The notes beneath the pieces were generated by a model. It searched no databases. It was given only the letters and a program-made list of their open reading frames with translations, and was not told the origin of the DNA. Of a stretch of DNA of 13,253 nucleotides, positions 5,610 to 13,253 are shown piece after piece (position 1 is the first letter of the stretch; every line of letters begins with the position of its first letter). Source of the stretch: Candidatus Zixiibacteriota bacterium (GTDB taxonomy: Bacteria > Zixibacteria > MSB-5A5 > GN15 > FEB-12); assembly GCA_022564135.1 (NCBI GenBank), contig JADFLZ010000025.1, positions 1-13,253 of the forward strand. Direction: 5' to 3'. Both the position numbers and the translations under genes were made by a program.

Positions 5610-6965
5610 ATGCAGATCAAAGCCGAATCTTTACAAAAAGCGCTTTTGCGAAACAGATTTCTATTTTCATTTCTGTTTACAATGGTGGCCATATTTATTG
5701 TTTCGCAGGTTGTTTCGGCTCAGCAGCCAGAACCGCCAACAATTGACGGCAAATTTCAGGCAGAGTTGATCGACAGCGTCGCCGCCGCTCTGAGCCAAAC
5801 CTATGTTTTCCCCGATGTTGCTGAAAAGATGAATAAGCTAATTCGCAAGAACTTAAAAAAAGGTGAGTATAAAAAAATAACCGACCTGCGTGAGTTTACG
5901 ATGCGCTTAACAGAAGATCTCCGCTCGGTAAGCCACGACCTTCATCTTGGGGTTCGGATTATCCCTCCGGGCTATGGTCAGGAGCAAAACGAAAATTTCG
6001 AAGAAGAAATGTTGCGCGACTACAGGTATAACAATTTTGCATTTCAAAAGCTGGAGCGTCTTCCCGGCAATATCGGATATCTAAAATTCAATGAATTTGT
6101 TGATGCCAAACTCGGTGGACAGACTGCAATCGCGGCAATGAATTTCCTGGGACATTGTGATGCCCTGATATTTGATTTACGAGACAACGGTGGCGGCTCT
6201 CCTTCAATGATTCAACTGCTTTCCAGTTATCTTTTTGAAGAGCCGACCCACTTAAACAGTTTTTATATCAGAGAAAGTGACTCCACAGAACAGTTCTGGA
6301 CACAAGGGTTTGTTCCGGGACCTCATCTCTTCGACGTGCCGGTTTACGTACTCACCAGCAGTCACACTTTTTCCGGTGCTGAGGAATTCAGCTATAATAT
6401 GAAAAACTTAAAGCGAGGAACAATTATCGGTGACACAACCGGAGGCGGAGCCCACCCGGTTGATATAAAATTATTCAGGAATTTAAATGTCGGTCTGAAA
6501 TTACCATTCGGACGGGCAATTAATCCAATCTCCGGAACGAACTGGGAAGGGGTTGGCGTGATTCCCGATATAGCGATATCGAGTGATAAGGCATTGGAAC
6601 GGGCACAGATGGAAGCGCTCGATACCTTGATGAAAACAGAATCAGACGAGCAGCGTAAAACTTCACTGAAGTGGGCCTACGATGGTCTTAAGGCCGAACT
6701 TAATCCGGTTTCACTTGACGAGTCCAAAATGAAGGAATACGCCGGAGATTACGGTCCGCGACATATAACTTTGGTAGATGGCTCGTTATTTTATCAACGT
6801 AATGAGGGCACAAAGTATGCACTAGTGCCGATGAGTGAGGACGTTTTCTTGCTGCCTGAATTAGATTTCTTTCGATTGAAGCTTGTTCGAGATGATTCGG
6901 GTAATGTCATTGAACTGGTTGGCATGTACGATAACGGCCGCACCGACAGCAACCCCAGAGACTAA
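5610..6965 (+). CDS. Secreted S41-family peptidase with C-terminal beta domain
   Basis: The 451-residue protein starts with basic residues and a hydrophobic stretch (about 18-33) ending VVSA|QQ, a plausible signal-peptidase I site after residue 37, so it is probably periplasmic. An alpha-helical N-terminal domain (48-115) resembles the S41 domain of IRBP-like and tail-specific proteases. The protease core spans about 150-325 and includes the conserved strand FDLRDNGGG (188-196) and the nucleophile region SHTFSGAEEF, with S255 as likely catalytic serine. GTIIGDTTGGG (270-280) is also typical. No PDZ domain is evident. Residues about 376-447 resemble the small domain often following S41 or beta-lactamase-like enzymes (DUF3471-like). 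AGGAG at 5596-5600 overlaps the upstream stop codon, nine bases before ATG, indicating coupling with the MarR-GNAT gene. Confidence 0.9.
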   Translation: MQIKAESLQKALLRNRFLFSFLFTMVAIFIVSQVVSAQQPEPPTIDGKFQAELIDSVAAALSQTYVFPDVAEKMNKLIRKNLKKGEYKKITDLREFTMRLTEDLRSVSHDLHLGVRIIPPGYGQEQNENFEEEMLRDYRYNNFAFQKLERLPGNIGYLKFNEFVDAKLGGQTAIAAMNFLGHCDALIFDLRDNGGGSPSMIQLLSSYLFEEPTHLNSFYIRESDSTEQFWTQGFVPGPHLFDVPVYVLTSSHTFSGAEEFSYNMKNLKRGTIIGDTTGGGAHPVDIKLFRNLNVGLKLPFGRAINPISGTNWEGVGVIPDIAISSDKALERAQMEALDTLMKTESDEQRKTSLKWAYDGLKAELNPVSLDESKMKEYAGDYGPRHITLVDGSLFYQRNEGTKYALVPMSEDVFLLPELDFFRLKLVRDDSGNVIELVGMYDNGRTDSNPRD

Positions 6966-6985
6966 AGATAGCAATGCACTATTGC

Positions 6986-7007
6986 GGGCGGACGAAACAG
7001 TCCGCCC
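6986..7007. repeat. Perfect 8-bp GC-rich hairpin after the peptidase gene
   Basis: GGGCGGAC (6986-6993) and GTCCGCCC (7000-7007) form a perfect stem around GAAACA, 20 bases after the S41 stop. No T-run follows on either strand, so it is not a standard intrinsic terminator. It may protect the mRNA 3' end, act with Rho, or be one copy of a dispersed palindromic repeat. The remaining gap to 7141 holds no gene. Confidence 0.55.
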
Positions 7008-7064
7008 CAATATTCTTCATCATTCCACTTTTAAATTCTCAGCTCTACAGCCGCTAAAAAGAGG

Positions 7065-7093
7065 TTGATTTTGACTTAATACCTGCGTTATAT
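7065..7093 (+). promoter_or_regulatory. Weak candidate promoter for the lolC-lolD-mcsAB series
   Basis: TTGATT (7065-7070) and TTATAT (7088-7093) are 17 bases apart, about 48 bases before the permease ATG. The matches are 4 and 3 of 6. TATATC one base later matches at 4 of 6 with an 18-base spacer. The position is suitable, but the evidence is slight. No CIRCE or sigma-32 motif was seen. Confidence 0.22.
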
Positions 7094-7141
7094 CGAAGAT
7101 TAAATGAATATGATTAAGACCAGAAAAATCTCATAAAGCCG

Positions 7142-8368
7142 ATGTCGTACGAATTTTTTATCGCCAAACGCTATCTCAGGTCAGGGCGTTTTTTTGTATC
7201 GGTTTCGACCTTGATTACCATGCTGGGGGTTACTCTTGGTGTGGGGACTGTCTGTTTTGTAATGTCGATGCATAATGGCTTTGAGCATGAGATTCGCTCA
7301 AGTTTATTGGGGACTACCTCGCATATTACAATTTTTCCATTGTCCGGGGCGACTTTTGAAAACTATGATGAAATTGTGGCAGCTGCTGAAAAGGTCGAAA
7401 ATGTGGTGGCGGCCTCGCCATTTATCTACTACAAAGCGGCCGCTTCCAGTCCCTCTTACAGCGAAGGGGTAATAGTCAGAGGCATTGACCCTGAAGCAGA
7501 AAGTAAAACTTCTGATATAGTAGCTTCCATGAAATTCGGTGACTACGATTTTGAAGCTATTGTTGATGGTGACGACACTATTCCGGCCGTAATTTTAGGC
7601 AGCGGTCTGGCCGATAAACTCGGCGTCTTTTTGGGTGAGGCCATTGTGATGTATACTGTCAAGGGGGAAGACCTGACCAGATTAACGCGCCCGAGAGTGG
7701 CCAAGTTTTATGTCTCGGGCATTTTTGAAACTGGCATGCATGAATTTGACGCTTATCTGTGTTATATCTCTCTCAAAAAAGCGCAGAATTTTTTTCGCAC
7801 CGGTGATGCCGCCACGGCAGTACATCTGAAACTGACCGATATTTATCTGGCCGATGAAACCGCGCCTAAAATTGATTCGGCTCTGGCTTATCGCTTCGAT
7901 GTCGTCCCCTGGAATATCCTGCACAAAAATCTGTTTAGCTGGATAGAGATTGAGAAATTGGTGCTGTTTTTAGGGTTTAGCCTGATTGTACTGGTCGCGG
8001 CTTTTTCGATTATTTCAACACTGGTCATGCTGACCATGGAAAAACGTCCGGAAATTGCCATTCTAAAGACTATTGGTTCAACTCCGGGGTCGATTAAAAA
8101 GATTTTCGTATATCAGGGAGTGGCAGTCGCTTTGATAGGTATCGTATCAGGCTGGTTTGTGGCTTTTTCTCTGGCATTTATACAGAATAAATTCGAGATA
8201 ATATCTCTGCCGCCGGATATATACTTTATCAGCCACCTGCCCATTCAAGTCAATATTGGGGACTTTCTGGCGGTTGGAGGAATTACCTTAATTGTCTGCT
8301 TTTTGGCTGCACTTTATCCGGCCGGGCAGGCGGCCAAACTGCCGGTTATTGATATCCTGAGAAAGTAG
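7142..8368 (+). CDS. LolC/LolE-like lipoprotein-release ABC permease
   Basis: This 408-residue inner-membrane protein belongs to the LolC/E branch of the FtsX/MacB permease family, which lifts outer-membrane lipoproteins from the inner membrane. It begins with the family motif FIAKRYLRSGR, followed by TM1 (about 18-43) running into MSMHNGFEHEIR. A large periplasmic domain (about 45-268) follows. Three C-terminal membrane segments lie at about 272-297, 326-348 and 375-396, and the first is followed by the EKRPEIAILKTIGS coupling segment. The end, PVIDILRK, is typical. No good ribosome site precedes the ATG, and an in-frame stop lies just upstream, so there is no longer start. Only one permease is present, so it may act as a homodimer. 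The partner ATPase follows after 129 bases. Confidence 0.9.
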   Translation: MSYEFFIAKRYLRSGRFFVSVSTLITMLGVTLGVGTVCFVMSMHNGFEHEIRSSLLGTTSHITIFPLSGATFENYDEIVAAAEKVENVVAASPFIYYKAAASSPSYSEGVIVRGIDPEAESKTSDIVASMKFGDYDFEAIVDGDDTIPAVILGSGLADKLGVFLGEAIVMYTVKGEDLTRLTRPRVAKFYVSGIFETGMHEFDAYLCYISLKKAQNFFRTGDAATAVHLKLTDIYLADETAPKIDSALAYRFDVVPWNILHKNLFSWIEIEKLVLFLGFSLIVLVAAFSIISTLVMLTMEKRPEIAILKTIGSTPGSIKKIFVYQGVAVALIGIVSGWFVAFSLAFIQNKFEIISLPPDIYFISHLPIQVNIGDFLAVGGITLIVCFLAALYPAGQAAKLPVIDILRK

Positions 8369-8497
8369 TTGACTAAGAGCCCTAAAATAGCCGTTTTTAA
8401 GCTAAGAATGAACATGGATATAAGAAAACATTGGTTTTTGGCGACAATATAGATAGTCCCTGACCTGGCGTTAAACATTGGAAATTAGCCAAGAAAT

Positions 8498-9208
8498 ATG
8501 GATAGCAGACAGAGCGCACTGACAGCAAAAGACATTCACCGGACGTTTAAGACGCCCGACTCTGATCTCAAAGTACTCAATGGTATAAACATTACGATTG
8601 AGAAAGGGGAGATGGTAGCTGTTACCGGGGAATCCGGTGCCGGCAAATCTACTCTTTTGCACATTCTGGGAGGGCTCGATAAACCGACCCGCGGCGAAGT
8701 ATTCATTGGCAGTATAAATTTGGGCTCTAAATCAGAACGGGAACTGGCCCTGCTTCGAAATAAGAAAATCGGCTTTGTATTTCAGTTTCATTACCTGCTT
8801 GATGACTTTACCGCTTTAGAGAATGTGATGATGCCGCTTCTGGTCGCTGGCAAGCCGTCTAAAGATGCCAAAAAACAGGCGGAACTGATACTGGAGAAAG
8901 TGGGTTTAAAAGATAGAAGAAAACACTTCCCGAGGCAGTTATCGGGGGGTGAACAGCAACGTGTAGCAGTAGCCAGAGCGCTGGCTAATGACTGTGAGAT
9001 TGTTTTGGCCGATGAGCCGTCGGGGAATCTCGATATTGAAACCGGCCGGAAACTTCACCAGCTGTTGTTTGAGTTGAACAAAAGCAACCAGACAACTTTT
9101 ATGATTGCTACGCACAACCGGGAACTTGCCGGACGCTGCCATCGGGAACTGGAATTAGTCGATGGCAGGACAGTTGAGCGAACTAAAAACAGGGATGAAA
9201 TAGTATGA
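8498..9208 (+). CDS. lolD: LolD-like ABC transporter ATPase
   Basis: The 236-residue cytoplasmic ATPase powers the preceding LolC/E-like permease. Motifs appear in the standard order: Walker A GESGAGKST (44-52), Q-loop Q96 in FVFQFHYLLDDFTALEN, signature LSGGEQQR (148-155), Walker B IVLADEPSGNLD with E173, and H-loop H206 in THN. FQFHYLLDDFTALENVMMP is characteristic of the LolD/MacB branch. The length is typical. The start has only a weak AAGAAA upstream. Its TGA overlaps the mcsA ATG as ATGA (9205-9208), so the two are translationally coupled. The 129-base gap from the permease contains no credible gene. A MacB- or FtsE-type role is less likely given the permease next to it. Confidence 0.93.
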   Translation: MDSRQSALTAKDIHRTFKTPDSDLKVLNGINITIEKGEMVAVTGESGAGKSTLLHILGGLDKPTRGEVFIGSINLGSKSERELALLRNKKIGFVFQFHYLLDDFTALENVMMPLLVAGKPSKDAKKQAELILEKVGLKDRRKHFPRQLSGGEQQRVAVARALANDCEIVLADEPSGNLDIETGRKLHQLLFELNKSNQTTFMIATHNRELAGRCHRELELVDGRTVERTKNRDEIV

Positions 9209-9762
9209 CCTGTCAGGATTGCAAAAAGCGCGAAGCACAAGTACATCTGACACAGATTGTTAATAACGAAAAGATGTCTTTGTCTTTGTGTAAGGAATGT
9301 GCCGCGGCCCGGGGATTTCATTCGCCACTGGACAATATGCCCTTTCCACTGGCAGAAATTCTGTCAGGATTAACTACGGCCTTGCCTGCCAAGGGCGCCA
9401 TGCTTGCAGAAGATGAAGCACTAACCTGTTCTTCCTGCGGATTGACCTTTGCAGGATTTACCAGCAGCGGCCGCTTTGGCTGCGGAAAATGTTACAAGGC
9501 CTTCCGACCGCGTCTGGAAGGAATCATGCGCAAAGTGCACGGGGCCTCGCTGCACCGGGGCACAATGCCGGGGGTTGCCCGGGAAACAGATTCAAGCAAT
9601 CTGCCGGTGCCGGTCAGAGAAACCGAACGTCTCGAAGCTGAACTAAAAAAAGCGATAGAATATGAGGAGTTTGAGAGGGCCGCGGAAATAAGGGACAAGC
9701 TAAAACTGATCAAGCAGGATAACCCTGCACAAAAAAAATCAGAGAATAGTCAGGTAAGCTAA
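9205..9762 (+). CDS. mcsA: McsA, zinc-finger activator of the McsB arginine kinase
   Basis: McsA binds and activates McsB and contains paired CxxC zinc sites. In this 185-residue protein the cysteine pairs are C3/C6, C29/C32, C75/C78 and C93/C96, giving the expected four-pair pattern. The C-terminal UVR motif, about 141-170 (ERLEAELKKAIEYEEFERAA and on), matches the UvrB/UvrC-type helical hairpin also found in the ClpC middle domain. The length is normal for the family. It overlaps the end of lolD by four bases and ends two bases before mcsB. In B. subtilis the order is ctsR-mcsA-mcsB-clpC; here the order is kept, but no ctsR precedes it. Confidence 0.94.
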   Translation: MTCQDCKKREAQVHLTQIVNNEKMSLSLCKECAAARGFHSPLDNMPFPLAEILSGLTTALPAKGAMLAEDEALTCSSCGLTFAGFTSSGRFGCGKCYKAFRPRLEGIMRKVHGASLHRGTMPGVARETDSSNLPVPVRETERLEAELKKAIEYEEFERAAEIRDKLKLIKQDNPAQKKSENSQVS

Positions 9763-9764
9763 TA

Positions 9765-10829
9765 ATGTTTGAAGATATGGCAAGACAACCGGCCGCCTGG
9801 TTATCAGGTCAGGGCAACGAAGTTATGGTAGTTCTTTCAACCAGGGTCCGCTTGGCGCGCAATGTTGCCGGCTGCCAGTTTCCGGGTACTGCCGACAACG
9901 AGACCAAAGAACGGGTTGTCGGTTATTTTGATGCAGCCAGAGAGAATTCGGAGCTTCTTAAATCCGGTATGTATTTTAAGGCGCCGGAGTTTGATGAGAT
10001 TGACAAGAATTTTTTGATAGAGCGTCATCTCATCTCACCGCATTTTTTAAACGGCGATAAAGCAAAAGCGCTGTTTATCGATAATGATGAGCGCGTATCA
10101 ATTATGGTTAACGAAGAAGACCACCTGCGCCTGCAGGCACTCGCACCCGGTCTTGACCCGCACGGCGCCTATGATATAGCTACAAAATTTGACAGAGAAG
10201 TAAGCCGGCATATCGAATACGACTTTGACGACGACTTCGGTTATTTAACATCCTGCCCGACCAATGCCGGTACCGGTATGAGAGTGTCGGTTTTAATTCA
10301 CCTGCCCGGATTGGTCCTAACCAGAGACATTGAAAAAGTAATTACGCGCATTACCAGAAGCGGCCTGGCAGTGCGCGGTTTTTATGGCGAAGGCTCAGAC
10401 GTTTTAGGAAATCTTTTCCAGGTCTCCAACCAGAATACGCTGGGAGTGTCCGAAGAAGAGATTATCAAGCAGATTGAGCAGGTTACTAAAGAAATTACAG
10501 ACAACGAAGCCGATGCCAGAAAAAGGCTGATGGACGAAGCTGCTGACATGATGGAAGATAAAATCTGGCGGGCTTACGGAATTTTGAGAAATGCCAGAAT
10601 GCTGACAACTGATGAAGTGATGAATCTTTTATCGGCTTTGCGTCTGGGAAATGCTATGAAAATTATAGATTTTGTCGATGTCTCTTTGATAAATGAGATT
10701 TTGCTATTATCCCAGCCTGCCCATCTTCAGAAATTTTATGGCAGCGAAATGGACGCCAATAAGAGAGATGCCGTCAGAGCGCAGATGGTACGTGAAAAGC
10801 TCAGAAATGTAGATAAAAATGGCAACTGA
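9765..10829 (+). CDS. mcsB: McsB, protein-arginine kinase
   Basis: McsB phosphorylates arginine side chains of damaged proteins, marking them for ClpCP. The 354-residue protein has the phosphagen-kinase fold. The nucleotide-binding STRVRLARN starts at S25. The conserved NEEDH (116-120) and GEGSD (208-212) supply the likely catalytic acidic residues, E118 and E210. SCPTNAGTGMR (163-173) is typical of bacterial protein-arginine kinases. The C-terminal allosteric phosphoarginine-binding motif RDxxRA is intact as RDAVRA (334-339), which separates it from creatine or free-arginine kinases. The short gap from mcsA (two bases) and AGG ten bases before ATG support cotranscription. The natural reader, ClpC, is 63 bases downstream. 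No phosphatase (YwlE type) is seen. Confidence 0.97.
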   Translation: MFEDMARQPAAWLSGQGNEVMVVLSTRVRLARNVAGCQFPGTADNETKERVVGYFDAARENSELLKSGMYFKAPEFDEIDKNFLIERHLISPHFLNGDKAKALFIDNDERVSIMVNEEDHLRLQALAPGLDPHGAYDIATKFDREVSRHIEYDFDDDFGYLTSCPTNAGTGMRVSVLIHLPGLVLTRDIEKVITRITRSGLAVRGFYGEGSDVLGNLFQVSNQNTLGVSEEEIIKQIEQVTKEITDNEADARKRLMDEAADMMEDKIWRAYGILRNARMLTTDEVMNLLSALRLGNAMKIIDFVDVSLINEILLLSQPAHLQKFYGSEMDANKRDAVRAQMVREKLRNVDKNGN

Positions 10830-10837
10830 TGTTGCGC

Positions 10838-10883
10838 TTAAGAAAAAATTGAATATATTTATAATTATAGATAACTAAGGAAG
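10838..10883 (+). promoter_or_regulatory. Candidate internal promoter and ribosome site for clpC
   Basis: The 63-base gap between mcsB and clpC contains a perfect TATAAT (10860-10865). TTAAGA (10838-10843, 4 of 6) lies 16 bases upstream. The start would fall near 10872, directly before AAGGAAG (10877-10883), which is nine bases from the clpC ATG. This suggests that clpC can be expressed separately from mcsAB, with a leader of about 20 bases. The region is AT-rich, so chance matches are possible. Confidence 0.42.
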
Positions 10884-10892
10884 ATATTGAAT

Positions 10893-13253
10893 ATGAATGA
10901 GATGTTTACAGAAGCTGCCCGCAAAGCCATAGAATACGCCCGCGATGAGGCAGCCAGGCTCAAACACGACTATATCGGCACCGAGCATCTCCTGTTGGGA
11001 TTGATTCGCTTAGGCGAAGGCAAGGCGGTTGATGTCATCAACAATCTGGGGATGGAACTGACCGACCTTAAAAATTCCATTGAAGAAGTAGTGCAGCCCT
11101 CCGGCGGTACCATGACCATGGGGCAGCTGCCGCTGACAGCACGTGCCAAAAAGACTCTGGAAATTTCCGGACAGGAAGCCAGGGCGCTAAAATCCAAAGA
11201 TATCGATACCGAGCATATTTTACTGGCGCTCTTAAAAGACGAAGAGGGCGTTGCCGCCCAGGTACTGTCTACTTATGATATAGATTACAAAGAAGCCTAT
11301 GAGGAACTTAAAAATATCCAGAGTGGCCAGCCGTCTTCGTTTAAGAAAAAGCGTAAAAAATCCAAAACACCCGCCCTTGATCATTTTGGTCGTGACTTGA
11401 CAGAACTCGCCCGCCGGGGGAAACTCGACCCGATTATCGGACGGGAAAACGAAATCGAACGAGTGGCGCAGGTTTTGTCACGCCGCAAGAAAAACAATCC
11501 GGTGCTTATAGGTGAACCGGGTGTGGGCAAAACTGCTATCGCCGAGGGACTGGCCCAGCGTATTGTCGAAAACAAGATACCACAGACACTCGAAAACAAA
11601 AGAGTGGTCACTCTTGATATGGCTTCGCTTGTAGCCGGTACAAAATACCGCGGTCAGTTTGAGGAAAGACTCAAAGCCGTCATGAACGAAATCATCAGTA
11701 CCAATGACGTTATAATTTTTATTGATGAACTGCACACTATCGTAGGTGCCGGCGGAGCCGAGGGTTCGCTTGATGCTTCAAATATTTTCAAGCCCTCACT
11801 TGCACGGGGAGAACTTCGTTGTATCGGCGCTACGACATTAAACGAGTACCGCAAATATATTGAAAAAGACGGCGCCTTGGAAAGACGTTTTCAGATGGTC
11901 ATGGTCGACCCGCCATCGGAAGAAGATACGATAGCAATTTTAAAAGGGCTGCGCTCCAAGTATGAAGAGCACCACAAGCTGATAATCTCCGACGAAGCCA
12001 TTGTAGCCGCAGTCAAGCTATCCAACCGCTATATCTCGGGCAAATTCCAGCCTGATAAAGCTATTGACTTAATAGACGAAGCCGGCTCCAGAGCGCATCT
12101 GGCCAGTTATACCAGACCGGCAGAGTTTACAGATATTGAAAATGAACTGACCGAACTTCAAAACAGCAAAGAGCAGGCGGTAAAAAATCAGGCTTTTGAA
12201 ACAGCCGCGCAGCTTCGCGACGAAATCAAAGCCAAAAAAGAACATCTGGCGCAGCTTCAAAAGGACTGGGAGGAAGCCCGCGAAAAAGATAAGACAACTT
12301 TAACAGCCGACGAAGTGGCCACTGTATTAGCCCAAATGACCGGCATTCCGCTTTTCCGTCTGGAAGAAAGCGAATCAAAGCGGCTGCTGCGAATGGAAGA
12401 CGAGCTGAAAAAGACAATTGTCGGTCAGGATGACGCCATTAAAATTGTTTCCAACGCTGTCAGGCGAGCCCGGGCAGGACTGGGCGACCCCCGTCGTCCG
12501 ATTGGTGCCTTTCTGTTTTTGGGACCAACCGGTGTCGGAAAAACAGAACTGACCAGAACGCTGGCGAAGTTTCTTTTTGATGATGCCGACTCGCTCATTC
12601 GAATCGATATGTCTGAGTATATGGAAAAGTTTGCGGTCTCGCGTTTGATAGGCGCTCCTCCCGGCTATGTCGGTTACGAAGACGGGGGACAGCTGACAGA
12701 AAAAGTCCGGCGCAAACCATATTCGGTGGTGCTCCTTGACGAAATCGAAAAAGCCCACCCGGATGTATTTAACATTTTGCTGCAGCTGATGGAAGATGGT
12801 CAGCTGACCGATTCGTTCGGCCGCAAAGTCGATTTCAAAAACACGCTTATAATTCTGACTTCAAATATCGGTACCCGTCAATTAGGTGAAAGCAAAACTG
12901 TCGGCTTTGATGCTGATGAAAACGACGATACTTTTGAGGCCATGAAAAAGAAAATTGAGACTGAACTCAAAAAGGTTTTTAACCCGGAGCTGCTTAACCG
13001 GATCGACGAGGTCGTCTATTTCCGCAGCCTCGAAAAGAGTCATATCAAAGAGATTATCGAAATTCTGGTGGCTGAAATTGCCGATCGCCTGGCCGATAAA
13101 GGGATTTCGTTTACGCTCGACGAAGCAGCCAAAGACTTTCTGGTCGACAAGGGTTACGAACGGCAATACGGCGCGCGGCCGCTCAAAAGGGCCTTGCGCA
13201 AGTATCTTGAGGACCCCTTATCAGAAGAAATTCTCAGGGGGCAGTATGCCGCC
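10893..13253 (+). CDS. clpC: ClpC, Hsp100 unfoldase, cut by the window edge
   Basis: The gene is open for 787 codons and runs off the right end; comparison with the family suggests only a few tens of residues are missing. ClpC is a two-ring AAA+ unfoldase that delivers substrates to ClpP. The N-domain has two repeats, with E31 and E107 in TEH motifs, matching the phosphoarginine-binding E32 and E106 of B. subtilis ClpC. The first ATPase domain has Walker A GEPGVGKT (207-214) and D278/E279. The middle domain carries a UVR motif (about 420-455). The second ATPase domain has GPTGVGKT (544-551), D616/E617, the ClpP-docking loop VGF (670-672) and GARPLKR (sensor 2). AAGGAAG precedes the start. Its position after mcsA-mcsB indicates degradation of arginine-phosphorylated proteins. 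Confidence 0.97.
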   Translation, partial: MNEMFTEAARKAIEYARDEAARLKHDYIGTEHLLLGLIRLGEGKAVDVINNLGMELTDLKNSIEEVVQPSGGTMTMGQLPLTARAKKTLEISGQEARALKSKDIDTEHILLALLKDEEGVAAQVLSTYDIDYKEAYEELKNIQSGQPSSFKKKRKKSKTPALDHFGRDLTELARRGKLDPIIGRENEIERVAQVLSRRKKNNPVLIGEPGVGKTAIAEGLAQRIVENKIPQTLENKRVVTLDMASLVAGTKYRGQFEERLKAVMNEIISTNDVIIFIDELHTIVGAGGAEGSLDASNIFKPSLARGELRCIGATTLNEYRKYIEKDGALERRFQMVMVDPPSEEDTIAILKGLRSKYEEHHKLIISDEAIVAAVKLSNRYISGKFQPDKAIDLIDEAGSRAHLASYTRPAEFTDIENELTELQNSKEQAVKNQAFETAAQLRDEIKAKKEHLAQLQKDWEEAREKDKTTLTADEVATVLAQMTGIPLFRLEESESKRLLRMEDELKKTIVGQDDAIKIVSNAVRRARAGLGDPRRPIGAFLFLGPTGVGKTELTRTLAKFLFDDADSLIRIDMSEYMEKFAVSRLIGAPPGYVGYEDGGQLTEKVRRKPYSVVLLDEIEKAHPDVFNILLQLMEDGQLTDSFGRKVDFKNTLIILTSNIGTRQLGESKTVGFDADENDDTFEAMKKKIETELKKVFNPELLNRIDEVVYFRSLEKSHIKEIIEILVAEIADRLADKGISFTLDEAAKDFLVDKGYERQYGARPLKRALRKYLEDPLSEEILRGQYAA

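Noticed and set aside
8408..8452. 14-codon open frame between the permease and LolD
   Set aside because: No ribosome site and no recognisable leader-peptide features; such short frames are expected by chance.
10970..13166. Minus-strand open frames opposite clpC
   Set aside because: The plus strand encodes intact ClpC across the whole stretch; these are shadow frames.

Overview
The window looks like chromosomal housekeeping DNA from a Gram-negative bacterium of moderate GC content, with no phage, transposon or plasmid genes. A LolC/E-type permease with a LolD-type ATPase implies an outer membrane. McsA, McsB and ClpC are best known from Firmicutes but also occur in scattered Gram-negative phyla. 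That combination fits an FCB-group or candidate-phylum lineage such as Zixibacteria, but the assignment is an inference from gene content only.

Left arm (minus strand, about 4412 down to 120): tRNA-Leu(UAG), then tig (trigger factor), clpP and clpX in tight series, then a DinB-family protein with its own promoter-like sequence. The tRNA and tig are separated by about 265 bases holding five copies of a 13-bp palindrome (CAGGC-NNN-GCCTG) in a decaying tandem array. The copy nearest tig lies exactly between a good -35 and a good -10 hexamer, so the repeat appears to form the spacer of the tig-clpP-clpX promoter. ClpP has Asn where the catalytic triad normally has Asp.

Right arm (plus strand, 4587 to the end): a MarR-type winged helix fused to a GNAT acetyltransferase, followed 12 bases later by a secreted S41-family peptidase. 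After a 176-base gap come a LolC/E-like permease, a LolD-like ATPase, McsA, McsB (protein-arginine kinase) and ClpC, which runs off the right edge. lolD and mcsA overlap by ATGA, and mcsA and mcsB are two bases apart. A perfect TATAAT box lies just ahead of clpC.

Together the window carries two unfoldases (ClpX, ClpC), their shared peptidase (ClpP), a nascent-chain chaperone (Tig), and the writer and reader of phosphoarginine degradation tags (McsB with its activator McsA, and ClpC with both N-domain TEH motifs). The usual Firmicutes repressor CtsR is absent from its normal place; lipoprotein-export genes stand there instead. No phosphoarginine phosphatase is visible here.
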